From assembly GCA_021845615.1 (NCBI GenBank), contig JAJZVP010000010.1:1-34373 (forward strand): a stretch of DNA of 34,373 nt, written 5' to 3'. Made by a program: the position numbers and the translations under genes. This document shows positions 26,091 to 34,373 of this stretch, piece by piece (positions within the stretch are counted from its first letter, which is position 1; every line of letters begins with the position of its first letter). The notes below the pieces were generated by a model. It was not told the DNA's origin and did not search any database. It was given only the letters and a program-made list of their open reading frames with translations. The DNA is from a bacterium. Lineage in GTDB: Bacteria; Vulcanimicrobiota; Vulcanimicrobiia; Vulcanimicrobiales; Vulcanimicrobiaceae.

Positions 26091-27301
26091 TGGAGATCTC
26101 CGATTACGTTTACTCCGTCAAGGAGTTCGAGGCCGAAGCGCGCTACATCGAAGCGCTGATCTGGGATGCAATTGCGGTTCGCGAGGGCGAGCGCGTTTTA
26201 ATCTGTGGTTACGGCGACGAAGCGCGCGCGGTACGCGCCGCTCTGGAACGCGGCGCGATCGTCACCGTGATCGAATCGCGCGACGAGGCGATCGCCGCGT
26301 ATGCCGAGATCGGCGCGACGCTGCTGCGCGGCAGCACCTCGGTGATCCCGGCGCGCGATAGCAGCTTCGATCTTGGATTGGCGTACCACTATCTGCACGA
26401 GGTCGATCCGCTCTTCCATTCGCAGATTCTCGGCGAGCTCGCGCGCGTTGCGGCTCGCGTCGCAATCGTGGAACCCGCGCCTCCCTCCGACCCGTTGGGC
26501 AAGCGCATCGCCTCGCTCTATTCTCAAGCGAAACGTTCGGCCGGGCTTTTCGAACGCTATCAAAATATCGATCATTGGAAGCGCTTGTTGCAGGGCGTCG
26601 AAGCCGAACTCTCCCAGCATACCTTCGCATTTGCAAAGGTTCCACCACCGCAGTACCTGCGCGACACCGTCGCATTGCTGCTCGACACCATGAAGGCCGA
26701 AGCGACCCCCGACGATATTATCGAGGAACTCCGCGCGATCGCGCGGCGCTCCGACGCGCAAATTCTGCCGCCGGTGCGCAACGTGCTCGTCGGCGCCGCG
26801 GTCGGCGATCTTCCGGCACCGCTCTTTACCGCGCGCCCGCCGTTGCTCGAAGAGCAGTTGGCGGCGACTGCGGCGAGCGCGTCGGCGGCTCGCGAGCGAC
26901 GCATCGATGCGACGAGCGCGACCGAAGCGCGCGTTTCACCGGAGAACGGATACGAGTTCCCGCCGCTTCCAGCGCCGCCCGCAGCGGCAGAACCCGAGGC
27001 AATGCGTCCCCCGGGGGTTCCGCCCGGCTTCACTCCAAACGCGCCGGCCTTCGTGCCGCCGCCGGCCTTCGTGCCGCCGCCCACCTTCGTGCCGCCGCCG
27101 AATTTTATGCCGCCTCCGGGGACCGGCTTCGGGCCGAGCGAGCCCCCCGCGCCGGGCGCCGCCGCTCAGCCGCCCTTCGGCGCGCCCTTTCCGCCGCCGT
27201 TTGCAATGCCGCAGCAGCCCGGATCTCCAGGAGCGCCGGGCACGGGGGTTGGCTGGCAATGGGAGCCTCCCGATTCAGGGACGAGCGAACCGCCCGTCTA
27301 G
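26090..27301 (+). CDS. Class I SAM methyltransferase-like protein with Pro-rich C-terminus
   Basis: GERVLICGYGDEARAVRAALERGAIVTVIES; 1-nt overlap with aroA; PPPAFVPPPTFVPPPNFMPPP tail. Confidence 0.7.
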   Translation: MEISDYVYSVKEFEAEARYIEALIWDAIAVREGERVLICGYGDEARAVRAALERGAIVTVIESRDEAIAAYAEIGATLLRGSTSVIPARDSSFDLGLAYHYLHEVDPLFHSQILGELARVAARVAIVEPAPPSDPLGKRIASLYSQAKRSAGLFERYQNIDHWKRLLQGVEAELSQHTFAFAKVPPPQYLRDTVALLLDTMKAEATPDDIIEELRAIARRSDAQILPPVRNVLVGAAVGDLPAPLFTARPPLLEEQLAATAASASAARERRIDATSATEARVSPENGYEFPPLPAPPAAAEPEAMRPPGVPPGFTPNAPAFVPPPAFVPPPTFVPPPNFMPPPGTGFGPSEPPAPGAAAQPPFGAPFPPPFAMPQQPGSPGAPGTGVGWQWEPPDSGTSEPPV

Positions 27302-27309
27302 GAGATCGC

Positions 27310-27561
27310 TCAGGCCGCGCTCTCGGAGGATGCGCTCGAGGAGCTGCTCTCCGAGGATCCCGCGCTCTCCGAGCCGCCGCCCGATGGGCGCGAGTCGGTC
27401 ACGTAAAAACCCGACCCTTTGAAAAGAATCGGCGCGGGATTGAATACGCGCACGAGCTCCCCACCGCAGGCGGCGCACGGGTCGCTCACGCGCTCGTCGA
27501 AACCGTGGCGAACCTCGCGTACGGCGCCACAGGCGGAACAGCGGTAATCATAGAGCGGCAT
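27310..27561 (-). CDS. FmdB family zinc ribbon protein
   Basis: MPLYDYRCSACGAVREVRHGFDE...CAACGGELVRVFNPAPILFKGSGFYVTD. Confidence 0.92.
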   Translation of the reverse strand: MPLYDYRCSACGAVREVRHGFDERVSDPCAACGGELVRVFNPAPILFKGSGFYVTDSRPSGGGSESAGSSESSSSSASSESAA

Positions 27562-27602
27562 GCTTTGATTCTAGCGGCTTTGGCACTCCAGGTCAACGAC
27601 TG

Positions 27603-28106
27603 CTAAGCGACGAGATTCGCCTCGAGCAGCCCCCGAAACTGCATCGTCGCTCGATCGAGCATCCCGGCGACCGCACGGCCTCGGAGCAGCCGATCGACCG
27701 CGCTGCCCATCGCCCCATGGTAGGTTGGATAGAGCCAGGCCACCCGCAAGCGCGCCCGATTGCTCTGCCGTTCGAGGCGGAAATCGATCCGACGTCGCGT
27801 CGAATAGGCGCCGACCAGCGTGAGGCAATAATTGGTGACCAGGCGCCGCACCTCGAAGAGTTGCTCCTCGTCGCGCGGCTCGCCGAGGCGAAGCAGCACC
27901 TCATCGCCGAGCGCGAGCGCGCCCTCGCGCTGCCGCTGGGCGCTGCGGACCAACGGGAGCCAGGCCGGCCATTTCTCGACCGTGCAGAGCAGCGCAAAGG
28001 CTTCTTCAGGAATTGCCGGGAGATCGATCGCGGCCTCGAAGTGCGCGCAGCCCCGCGGCAGGTCTTCGCTCCGATAGACGTCCATGGCGCAACGCTTCGG
28101 AGGCAC
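27603..28106 (-). CDS. SRPBCC (polyketide cyclase-like) family protein
   Basis: HFEAAIDLPAIPEEAFALLCTVEKWPAWLPLVRSAQ; start may be 28085. Confidence 0.7.
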   Translation of the reverse strand: MPPKRCAMDVYRSEDLPRGCAHFEAAIDLPAIPEEAFALLCTVEKWPAWLPLVRSAQRQREGALALGDEVLLRLGEPRDEEQLFEVRRLVTNYCLTLVGAYSTRRRIDFRLERQSNRARLRVAWLYPTYHGAMGSAVDRLLRGRAVAGMLDRATMQFRGLLEANLVA

Positions 28107-28136
28107 ATTTTGTAGTACCTGCTTTTGTCGCAGATA

Positions 28137-29330
28137 CTACGGGTTGCGTTTTCCGGGCAACGGAAGTGCACCCGAACCCATCGTCCGGGCGAACGTAACG
28201 AGCGCGTCGACCCCGTGCGGGAGCGCTGCTTCATCGAGGACGAACTCCGCGCTATGCCCCGAACGCACCGCGCCGATTTCTTCGTTGCGGATACCGAGGC
28301 GCATCTGCAATGCCGGTACCGCGAGCGCGATATAGGCAAAATCTTCGCCGCCCATCGTCGGCGCAGCCTCGACGACCGAGACGCCGGCCTCGCGGGCGAG
28401 GATCGGCGCGAATCCGCGTGCGATCTCGCCGTTATTCACCACCGGCGGATAGCCGCGACGCAGTTCGAGCACGCCGCGCGCTCCATATCCCTCGGCGACC
28501 GAATGCGCGATCCGTTCCACGCGCACCGCGAGTGCATCGCGTATCGCGGGATCGTGCGCGCGCAGGGTTCCGGTCATCACCACTTCATCGGCGAGCGCAT
28601 TATTGCGATATCCGCCCGCAATCGTCCCAATCGTTACGACCGCACCTGCGAGGGGATCGATCTCACGCGACACGATACTCTGCAACGCGCCTACCACCGC
28701 CGAGGCGGCAACGATCGCATCGACGCCGGTGTGCGGATAAGCGCCGTGTCCGCCGCGCCCGACTATGCGTAACGTAAACTCGTCGGCCGACGCATTCACC
28801 GGGCCAGGCGTTACCCCGATCGTGCCGGTCGGTAGACGGACGTCGACGTGCAACATCGCCGCGCACTCGACGCGAGGATTCTCCAGCGCGCCCTCGGCGA
28901 TCATCGGCTCCGCTCCACCGGGGCCTTCTTCGGCCGGCTGGAAGAGCAGCACGACGTTTCCGTGCAAGGTCGCACGCTGCGCTTGCAGCAGCGTCGCCGC
29001 GCCGAGCAGCATCGCAACGTGGGCGTCGTGGCCGCATGCGTGCATCGCATCGGGAATCTCCGATGCAAACGGGAGCCCGGTTCGTTCGGCGATCGGAAGC
29101 GCATCCATATCGGCGCGCAGCGCGACCGTGCGCCCGGCGAGCGCTCCGCGAATCACGCCGACGATGCCGGTCCGCGCGGCGCGTCGGTGCTCGATACCGA
29201 GTGCGTCGAGTTCGCGTTCGATCAGCGCTTGCGTTTCGGTCTCGTGAAAACCGAGCTCGGGGCGACGATGAATCGCTCTCCGCCATTCGATCACGCGACG
29301 GTTGAGGGCGCTCCGATCCGCAGTATCCAC
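28137..29330 (-). CDS. M20 family amidohydrolase
   Basis: RRPELGFHETET, VALRADMDALPIAE, MHACGHDAHVAMLLGAA, LFQPAEEGPGGAEPM, PTMGGEDFAYI; GTG start near 29330 inferred. Confidence 0.92.
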   Translation of the reverse strand: MDTADRSALNRRVIEWRRAIHRRPELGFHETETQALIERELDALGIEHRRAARTGIVGVIRGALAGRTVALRADMDALPIAERTGLPFASEIPDAMHACGHDAHVAMLLGAATLLQAQRATLHGNVVLLFQPAEEGPGGAEPMIAEGALENPRVECAAMLHVDVRLPTGTIGVTPGPVNASADEFTLRIVGRGGHGAYPHTGVDAIVAASAVVGALQSIVSREIDPLAGAVVTIGTIAGGYRNNALADEVVMTGTLRAHDPAIRDALAVRVERIAHSVAEGYGARGVLELRRGYPPVVNNGEIARGFAPILAREAGVSVVEAAPTMGGEDFAYIALAVPALQMRLGIRNEEIGAVRSGHSAEFVLDEAALPHGVDALVTFARTMGSGALPLPGKRNP

Positions 29331-29357
29331 GAGAGAGGAAGTGCGGTACCGGAAGCC

Positions 29358-30119
29358 ATGGCTCCTCTGCCGAAGAGCCCGGTGATGATCGGTGCCGACC
29401 TCGCGCTCGCGCTTCTCGTAAACCGCACGGCCGCCGCCTATAGCGCTCGGCCGCCGACCTACATCACCTACCGCGAGCGAACCAACGTCAGCGTTCCTTC
29501 GCTCGGGAGATCGCAAGAGATCGATCGCAGCGTCGAGGTCCGAAACGCCGATAATTACGCGATCATGCGCGACCTTCCGCATGGCGCGACGCGCATCGGC
29601 GAGGCCTTTCCCATCATTCCCTATTTCGATCCGTTTTCGAGTTTCACGTTTTCGTATTACGCAAATCTAAAAGCCATCACGATTACGCTCAGACGCGGAG
29701 CGCCGATCGTTTTTCCGATTCCGACACCCGATCCAGGCGCGGACGTCCTCGTTCCGTATATCAGCTTTCTCGATCCGACCTACGCACCGGACTCGACTCC
29801 CGGCGCGCTCCACATTCTCATCGCTCCGACGCCGCTGGACACCGGAATGTATCCCAGCGACGTACGCGTCGATCCGGCGACCGGTCTCCCACTGCACATC
29901 GTGCTCAGCGATAGTCGCAGCGACATGCGCATCGGGCTCACCTATCGGAGCGTCGACGGCTATTGGGTCGTCGTGCGCGGCGTCTTTTCGGCGACCGAAC
30001 ACGCACTCGGGTTTTCATTCAACGTTCGCGCGGTGACGCGCTACGATGAGTTCACGTTTCCATCGAGCGCGCCCGATCCCGCGCTTATGGGGACGCCGCG
30101 CCCGATAGCCACGCCATAA
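29358..30119 (+). CDS. Hypothetical protein
   Basis: ATG at 29358 of ORF 28848..30119; divergent from M20 gene. Confidence 0.65.
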   Translation: MAPLPKSPVMIGADLALALLVNRTAAAYSARPPTYITYRERTNVSVPSLGRSQEIDRSVEVRNADNYAIMRDLPHGATRIGEAFPIIPYFDPFSSFTFSYYANLKAITITLRRGAPIVFPIPTPDPGADVLVPYISFLDPTYAPDSTPGALHILIAPTPLDTGMYPSDVRVDPATGLPLHIVLSDSRSDMRIGLTYRSVDGYWVVVRGVFSATEHALGFSFNVRAVTRYDEFTFPSSAPDPALMGTPRPIATP

Positions 30120-33066
30120 CCGCGCGGACGCGCCGCGCCGTCACCTTCGCCAAGACGTCGTTCTCGCGCAACTGCTCTGCGGTCGGGGAGACCGGCGCGC
30201 TCTGCAACGAACCGATCTCGGTTTGCACGCGCTCGCGGATTCGATCGCGCAAGAAATCATCGTCCTGGTCGGCATGCGGGCTCGAGGTGAGGCTCGCGCG
30301 CAGGAGCGCGAGCCGAGCGAGCAGTGCCGAACGCCGCGCGCTCGCCGGTTGCCGGCGAATCACCGCCTCCCGCGCATCGAGCGCGTTGAGCGCCGCGTCG
30401 ATCGACGAGAGCATCGCAAACGCTCGCCGCGTCGCCCGTTGCGCCGCACGGTACGCAGCGATCGGCGCGTGCATCCGCGGATCGGGCGCGACGGTGAAAC
30501 GACGTGTGAAGACCCGCCCGTCGAGCGTGAGTTTCGCGGTGTAGATCCCGGGAAGCACGGAGGCGCCGCCGGAGTAGCCGCGGTTCCAACGCGGTGCGCT
30601 CTTCCAGGGAATCGGCGGATCCTCGCTGAGATCCCACACGATCCGGCCGATTCCAGCGCGATTGGGGAGATCGGTGAGATGTCGAACGACCCGTCCTCGC
30701 GCATCGAGAATGTCGATGCGCGGGGCGTTCCGGCTCGGATCTGTTTGGTAGTAGGAGAATATTGCGCCGTAGGGCGCGGATTCACCGTCTGCACGCGTGT
30801 TCCACCACGAATTTTCATTCAGGAGATACGCCGTGCGAGGCGCAAAGAATGCCGCCCCGGCGCGCTGCGCGCGCGCGAGGCCCTGGAGTGACGAGGCATC
30901 GTCGAGGATATAGAGCCCGCGGCCGTGCGTGGCGACGAGGAGATCGTTGCGTTGCGGTTGCACCACGATCGCGCGCACCGATACCGGCGGCATCGCGTCG
31001 TTGATGCGCGTCCACCGTGCGCCGCGATCCCAGGAGGCTTCGATTCCGCGCTCCATCCCGAGATAGAGCAGGCCCGGCGTTCGCGGATCGACCGTAATGC
31101 AGCGGGCGGATTCCAACGGAAGGCCGCGATCGATGCGCCGCCAATGCGCGCCGTAATCGTCGGTTCTGAAGACGTAGGGATGCGCGTCGCCGACCATATG
31201 TGCGTCCTCGATGGCGTACGCCGCTCCCGCACGACGGGGCGAGAGCGCGATGGACGCGAAACGTCCGAAGCGGATCGCATCGGGTGGGGTCACGTTCCGC
31301 CAATGTTTTCCACCGTCGCGCGTGAGTTGAATGAGCCCGTCGTCGGTCCCCACCCATATTTCGCCACGCCGAAGCGTCGAGGGCACGATCGTCAGAATCG
31401 TGTCGGAGGTCTCCGCGCCGGTACCGTCGAGGGTGATCCCGCCGGTCATTTTTTCGTGTGCGAGATCGTGCAGCGTGAGATCGGGGCTCAGCACGCTCCA
31501 GTGCTGCCCGCGATCCGTCGTTGCAAAGAGCACGTCACCCGCGGTGTACAGGCGGTGCGGATCGAAGGGGTCGAAGGCTAACGGCGTCTCCCAATTAAAG
31601 CGATAGCGCAGCTCCGAAGGCGGAACGACGTTTTGATCGCGAAGGTATGGTGAGAGATCGCGCGTTTCACCGGTCGCGAGATCGACCGAGTTTAACGTGG
31701 TGTCGTAGTTCCCGCCGGCGGAGGTCGTCCAAATCAGCTTCGAATCGGTCGGATCTGGATATGCCGCCGTTCCGTCGCCGCCGCCGACGCTGCGCCACGC
31801 GCTCGCCGAGAATCCCGAGGGATCGGGCATCGCGACGTGCGCGCAATAGATGCCGTTATCTTGTAACGGCACGCAGGCGCGATAATTCCATCCCGCGCTG
31901 ACGCCGACCCTATAGAGTTGCGAGATCGGCAGCACCTTTCTCCACGTCCATCGCTTGCCGCCGTCGTCGCTCATCGCGAGGCCACCGTCGTCGGCTTCGA
32001 GGATACGAACGCCGTCGCTCGAGATCCACATGTCGTGATGGTCGCCGTGCGTTCCACGCCCCGTGATATGCCAGCGCACGCCGCCGTCGGTGCTCTCGGT
32101 GAGATGCACCGATGCGGACCACAGATGATTTTCGTTTTTCGGGTCGACGGTGAGATGCGTGAAATAAAACGGGCGTTCGTCGATCGTCGAATCGTTGCTG
32201 ACGTTGCGCCACCGTTTGCCGCCGTCGCTCGATCGCCAGAGCAAGCCGTGCTTCGATTGCAACAACGCGTAGATGCGCGACGGATTCGACGGCGCGAAGG
32301 CAACGGCGATGCGCCCGAGCGGCCCTTTCGGCAGCCCCGGGGCTTGGACGCGCTGCCAGGTCGCGCCACCGTCGATCGAGCGATAGAGTCCGTCGAGCGG
32401 ACCGCCGCTCTGCAGGCTCCAGCCGGTTCGGCGCATCGTCCACGCTCCGGCGAGAATCTCGCGCGGGTTCTTCGGATTCATCGCCATATCGGAGATCCCG
32501 GTTCGCGGATCGAGAAAGAACGTGTGCCGCCACGTCGCGCCGTCGTTCTCGGTGACGTAGATTCCGCGATCGGTCGTCGCCGCAAACGGGTCGCCGAGCA
32601 CGCCGACGACGACGTGCGCCGGATTCGTTGGATCGATGAGAATCGAGGAGATCGAACTCTGCGGCAGTGCGAGCGAACGAATCCAGTGCGCTCCGCCATC
32701 GGTGCTGCGATAGAGGCCGTCACCGAGGCTCACGTCGTTGCGCGGATTCGCCTCGCCGGTGCCGACCCAGATCGTCGCCGGATCGACGGGATCGATCGCC
32801 ACGGCGCCGATCGCGCTCACGGGTTCGCGGTCGAAGATCGGGCGGAAATGCAGCCCACCGTCGTCGCTACGCCAAACGCCGCCGCCCGCACTCCCTACCA
32901 ACACGAGCATGGGGTCGCGATCGCTTCCCGCAACACTGCTCGCGCGACCGCCCGAGATCGCCGGCCCCACCGAGCGCCACGGCACCGAGCCGAGCGGGGG
33001 ATTGAGGCGCCCTGCCCCCAGCAGCACGGCGAGCATCGGCAAGAGCAGCGCGGTTCGAACGTTCAT
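30085..33066 (-). CDS. Large secreted BNR/sortilin-like beta-propeller protein
   Basis: Signal peptide, repeated YRSTDGGAHW/WRSDDGGLHF/YRSIDGGATW motifs. Confidence 0.88.
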   Translation of the reverse strand: MNVRTALLLPMLAVLLGAGRLNPPLGSVPWRSVGPAISGGRASSVAGSDRDPMLVLVGSAGGGVWRSDDGGLHFRPIFDREPVSAIGAVAIDPVDPATIWVGTGEANPRNDVSLGDGLYRSTDGGAHWIRSLALPQSSISSILIDPTNPAHVVVGVLGDPFAATTDRGIYVTENDGATWRHTFFLDPRTGISDMAMNPKNPREILAGAWTMRRTGWSLQSGGPLDGLYRSIDGGATWQRVQAPGLPKGPLGRIAVAFAPSNPSRIYALLQSKHGLLWRSSDGGKRWRNVSNDSTIDERPFYFTHLTVDPKNENHLWSASVHLTESTDGGVRWHITGRGTHGDHHDMWISSDGVRILEADDGGLAMSDDGGKRWTWRKVLPISQLYRVGVSAGWNYRACVPLQDNGIYCAHVAMPDPSGFSASAWRSVGGGDGTAAYPDPTDSKLIWTTSAGGNYDTTLNSVDLATGETRDLSPYLRDQNVVPPSELRYRFNWETPLAFDPFDPHRLYTAGDVLFATTDRGQHWSVLSPDLTLHDLAHEKMTGGITLDGTGAETSDTILTIVPSTLRRGEIWVGTDDGLIQLTRDGGKHWRNVTPPDAIRFGRFASIALSPRRAGAAYAIEDAHMVGDAHPYVFRTDDYGAHWRRIDRGLPLESARCITVDPRTPGLLYLGMERGIEASWDRGARWTRINDAMPPVSVRAIVVQPQRNDLLVATHGRGLYILDDASSLQGLARAQRAGAAFFAPRTAYLLNENSWWNTRADGESAPYGAIFSYYQTDPSRNAPRIDILDARGRVVRHLTDLPNRAGIGRIVWDLSEDPPIPWKSAPRWNRGYSGGASVLPGIYTAKLTLDGRVFTRRFTVAPDPRMHAPIAAYRAAQRATRRAFAMLSSIDAALNALDAREAVIRRQPASARRSALLARLALLRASLTSSPHADQDDDFLRDRIRERVQTEIGSLQSAPVSPTAEQLRENDVLAKVTARRVRAVMAWLSGAASP

Positions 33067-33144
33067 AGCGGCCGCGCTTGGCGATTAGCATACGAAAACC
33101 ATGCGGGGGGCGTGCCGACGGCCTCCGAAATACCCATCGGAACT

Positions 33145-34164
33145 ATGAGTTGCGACTGTCGTAAACCGATCGAGCCGACGCTTCCTACGCGCGGCACGCT
33201 CTTTCTCCGCACGGATATCGATCATCTTCGCGTGAAAATCGAACGCGCGCTCCCGAACCTTACGATGGAGCGCTCGTGGATGCGCGTCGCCGGGAGTTCC
33301 GAAGATCTTCGCGGGTACGTCGCGCGGCTCGCTGCGGCGATCACCTCGGTGGAGTCGGAGCGCCTGCACGCGCTCGTGGTTCCAAACGACGAGCAGCTCA
33401 CCGTCGATCGCGCGTTCGAAAGCACACCGTTTGCGGTATTACAGCGACGGATCGAATTCGACTGGCTCGGCGCTGCTATCGAGCGCCGCGCATTCACCAC
33501 GCATTTTCAGCCGATCTTCGAGGCTGCCGAGCCGACGCGCATCTTTGCACGCGAGGCGTTGTTGCGACTCGCGGATTCGAGCGTCCCCATCGGGCGCATA
33601 TTCAGCGTCGCCCAAGAGATTCGGCTCGCGCCGGCGCTCGATCGCGTCGCGCGCGAGAGCGCCATCGAAAGCTTTGCGGCGGCTGGGTTCGCCGGCAAGC
33701 TCTTCATGAATTTCATTCCGTCATCGATCTACGATCCGGTCACGTGTCTCGCGACCACCTTCGCCGCCCTGGAACGCAGCGGCATTCCCTTCGATCGCGT
33801 CGTTATGGAGGTCGTCGAGAGCGAGCGCGTCGATGACGTTCCGCACTTACTCCGCGTTCTCGATTTCTATCGCGAACGCGGCGTCGCCATCGCGCTCGAC
33901 GATCTCGGTTCCGGTTTCTCATCGCTCAATATGCTCGGAATGCTGCGCCCCGATTACGTCAAACTCGATATCGCGCTGATCGCCGGCATCCACCTCGACC
34001 CGTTTAAGGCGACGCTCGCGCGGCGCTTGATCGAACTAGCGAAGGAACTACAACTCGCCGTCATCGCCGAAGGAATCGAGCGCCCCGAGGAGCTTGCGTG
34101 GGCGGCGGCACAGGGCGTCGATTACGTGCAAGGCTTCCTTTTGGCCCGGCCCGCCGCGGCATAA
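33145..34164 (+). CDS. EAL domain protein (putative c-di-GMP phosphodiesterase)
   Basis: AREALLRL, FMNFIPSSIYDP, EVVESERV, IALDDLGSGFSSLNMLGMLRPDYVKLD, IAEGIERPEELAWAAAQGVDYVQGFLLARP. Confidence 0.92.
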   Translation: MSCDCRKPIEPTLPTRGTLFLRTDIDHLRVKIERALPNLTMERSWMRVAGSSEDLRGYVARLAAAITSVESERLHALVVPNDEQLTVDRAFESTPFAVLQRRIEFDWLGAAIERRAFTTHFQPIFEAAEPTRIFAREALLRLADSSVPIGRIFSVAQEIRLAPALDRVARESAIESFAAAGFAGKLFMNFIPSSIYDPVTCLATTFAALERSGIPFDRVVMEVVESERVDDVPHLLRVLDFYRERGVAIALDDLGSGFSSLNMLGMLRPDYVKLDIALIAGIHLDPFKATLARRLIELAKELQLAVIAEGIERPEELAWAAAQGVDYVQGFLLARPAAA

Positions 34165-34165
34165 A

Positions 34166-34200
34166 AAACGCTCCTCACCTACCAGGGATGAGGAGCGTTT
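34166..34200 (-). terminator. Rho-independent terminator of tRNA-Ser
   Basis: 12-bp stem AAACGCTCCTCA/TGAGGAGCGTTT; T-tract on the minus strand. Confidence 0.8.
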
Positions 34201-34206
34201 CGTACG

Positions 34207-34297
34207 TGGCGGAGAGGGAGAGATTCGAACTCTCGAGACGCTCATCACGTCTGCCCGCTTTCGAGGCGGGTGCCTTCAACCGCTCGACCACCTCTCC
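34207..34297 (-). tRNA. tRNA-Ser (CGA), CCA encoded
   Basis: Minus strand GGAGAGGTGGTCGAGCGGTTGAAGGCACCCGCCTCGAAAGCGGG...CCTCTCCGCCA. Confidence 0.95.
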
Positions 34298-34373
34298 ACG
34301 TTGCGACGCGGGTGCGACGCCCGTACTACCGCGGCGCTTCGCGATTCCCTTCCCGACGCGCGCGAAAAAATGC

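Noticed and set aside
31918-33144. N-terminal 409 residues of the EAL ORF
   Set aside because: Open frame antisense to the BNR-repeat gene; genuine EAL protein begins near ATG 33145
1-34373. CRISPR array
   Set aside because: No regularly spaced repeats of 20-40 bp were seen on reading the window

Overview
High-GC bacterial chromosomal window. A conserved backbone (tRNAs, RNase P RNA, rapZ-yvcK, transsulfuration pair, aroA, M20 peptidase, GH35-like and BNR-repeat proteins, EAL protein) is interrupted by one compact integrative element. The element lies between a 35-bp direct repeat (4504-4538 and 13944-13978, constant offset 9440 bp). The left copy is the 3' end of an intact tRNA-Ala(GGC). 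The right copy is the displaced tRNA 3' end with its own terminator. The element has a co-directional minus-strand module: excisionase-like HTH, CHC2 zinc finger, Toprim/AAA ATPase, SGPKTP-motif protein, serine recombinase and tyrosine integrase, joined by 4-8 nt overlaps. It also has near-identical 17-bp candidate integrase arm sites at both ends, a divergent palindromic control region, and two uncharacterised cargo cassettes, one beside each att site: an overlapping two-gene pair at attL and a pair of exported Cys-containing proteins at attR. Backbone oddities include a RapZ homologue whose Walker A lysine is valine, a GH35-like protein with an altered acid/base motif, a 13-bp inverted repeat enclosing the FkbM start codon, and a structured leader before cbs. 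All family calls were made by eye from motifs. No database search was run.
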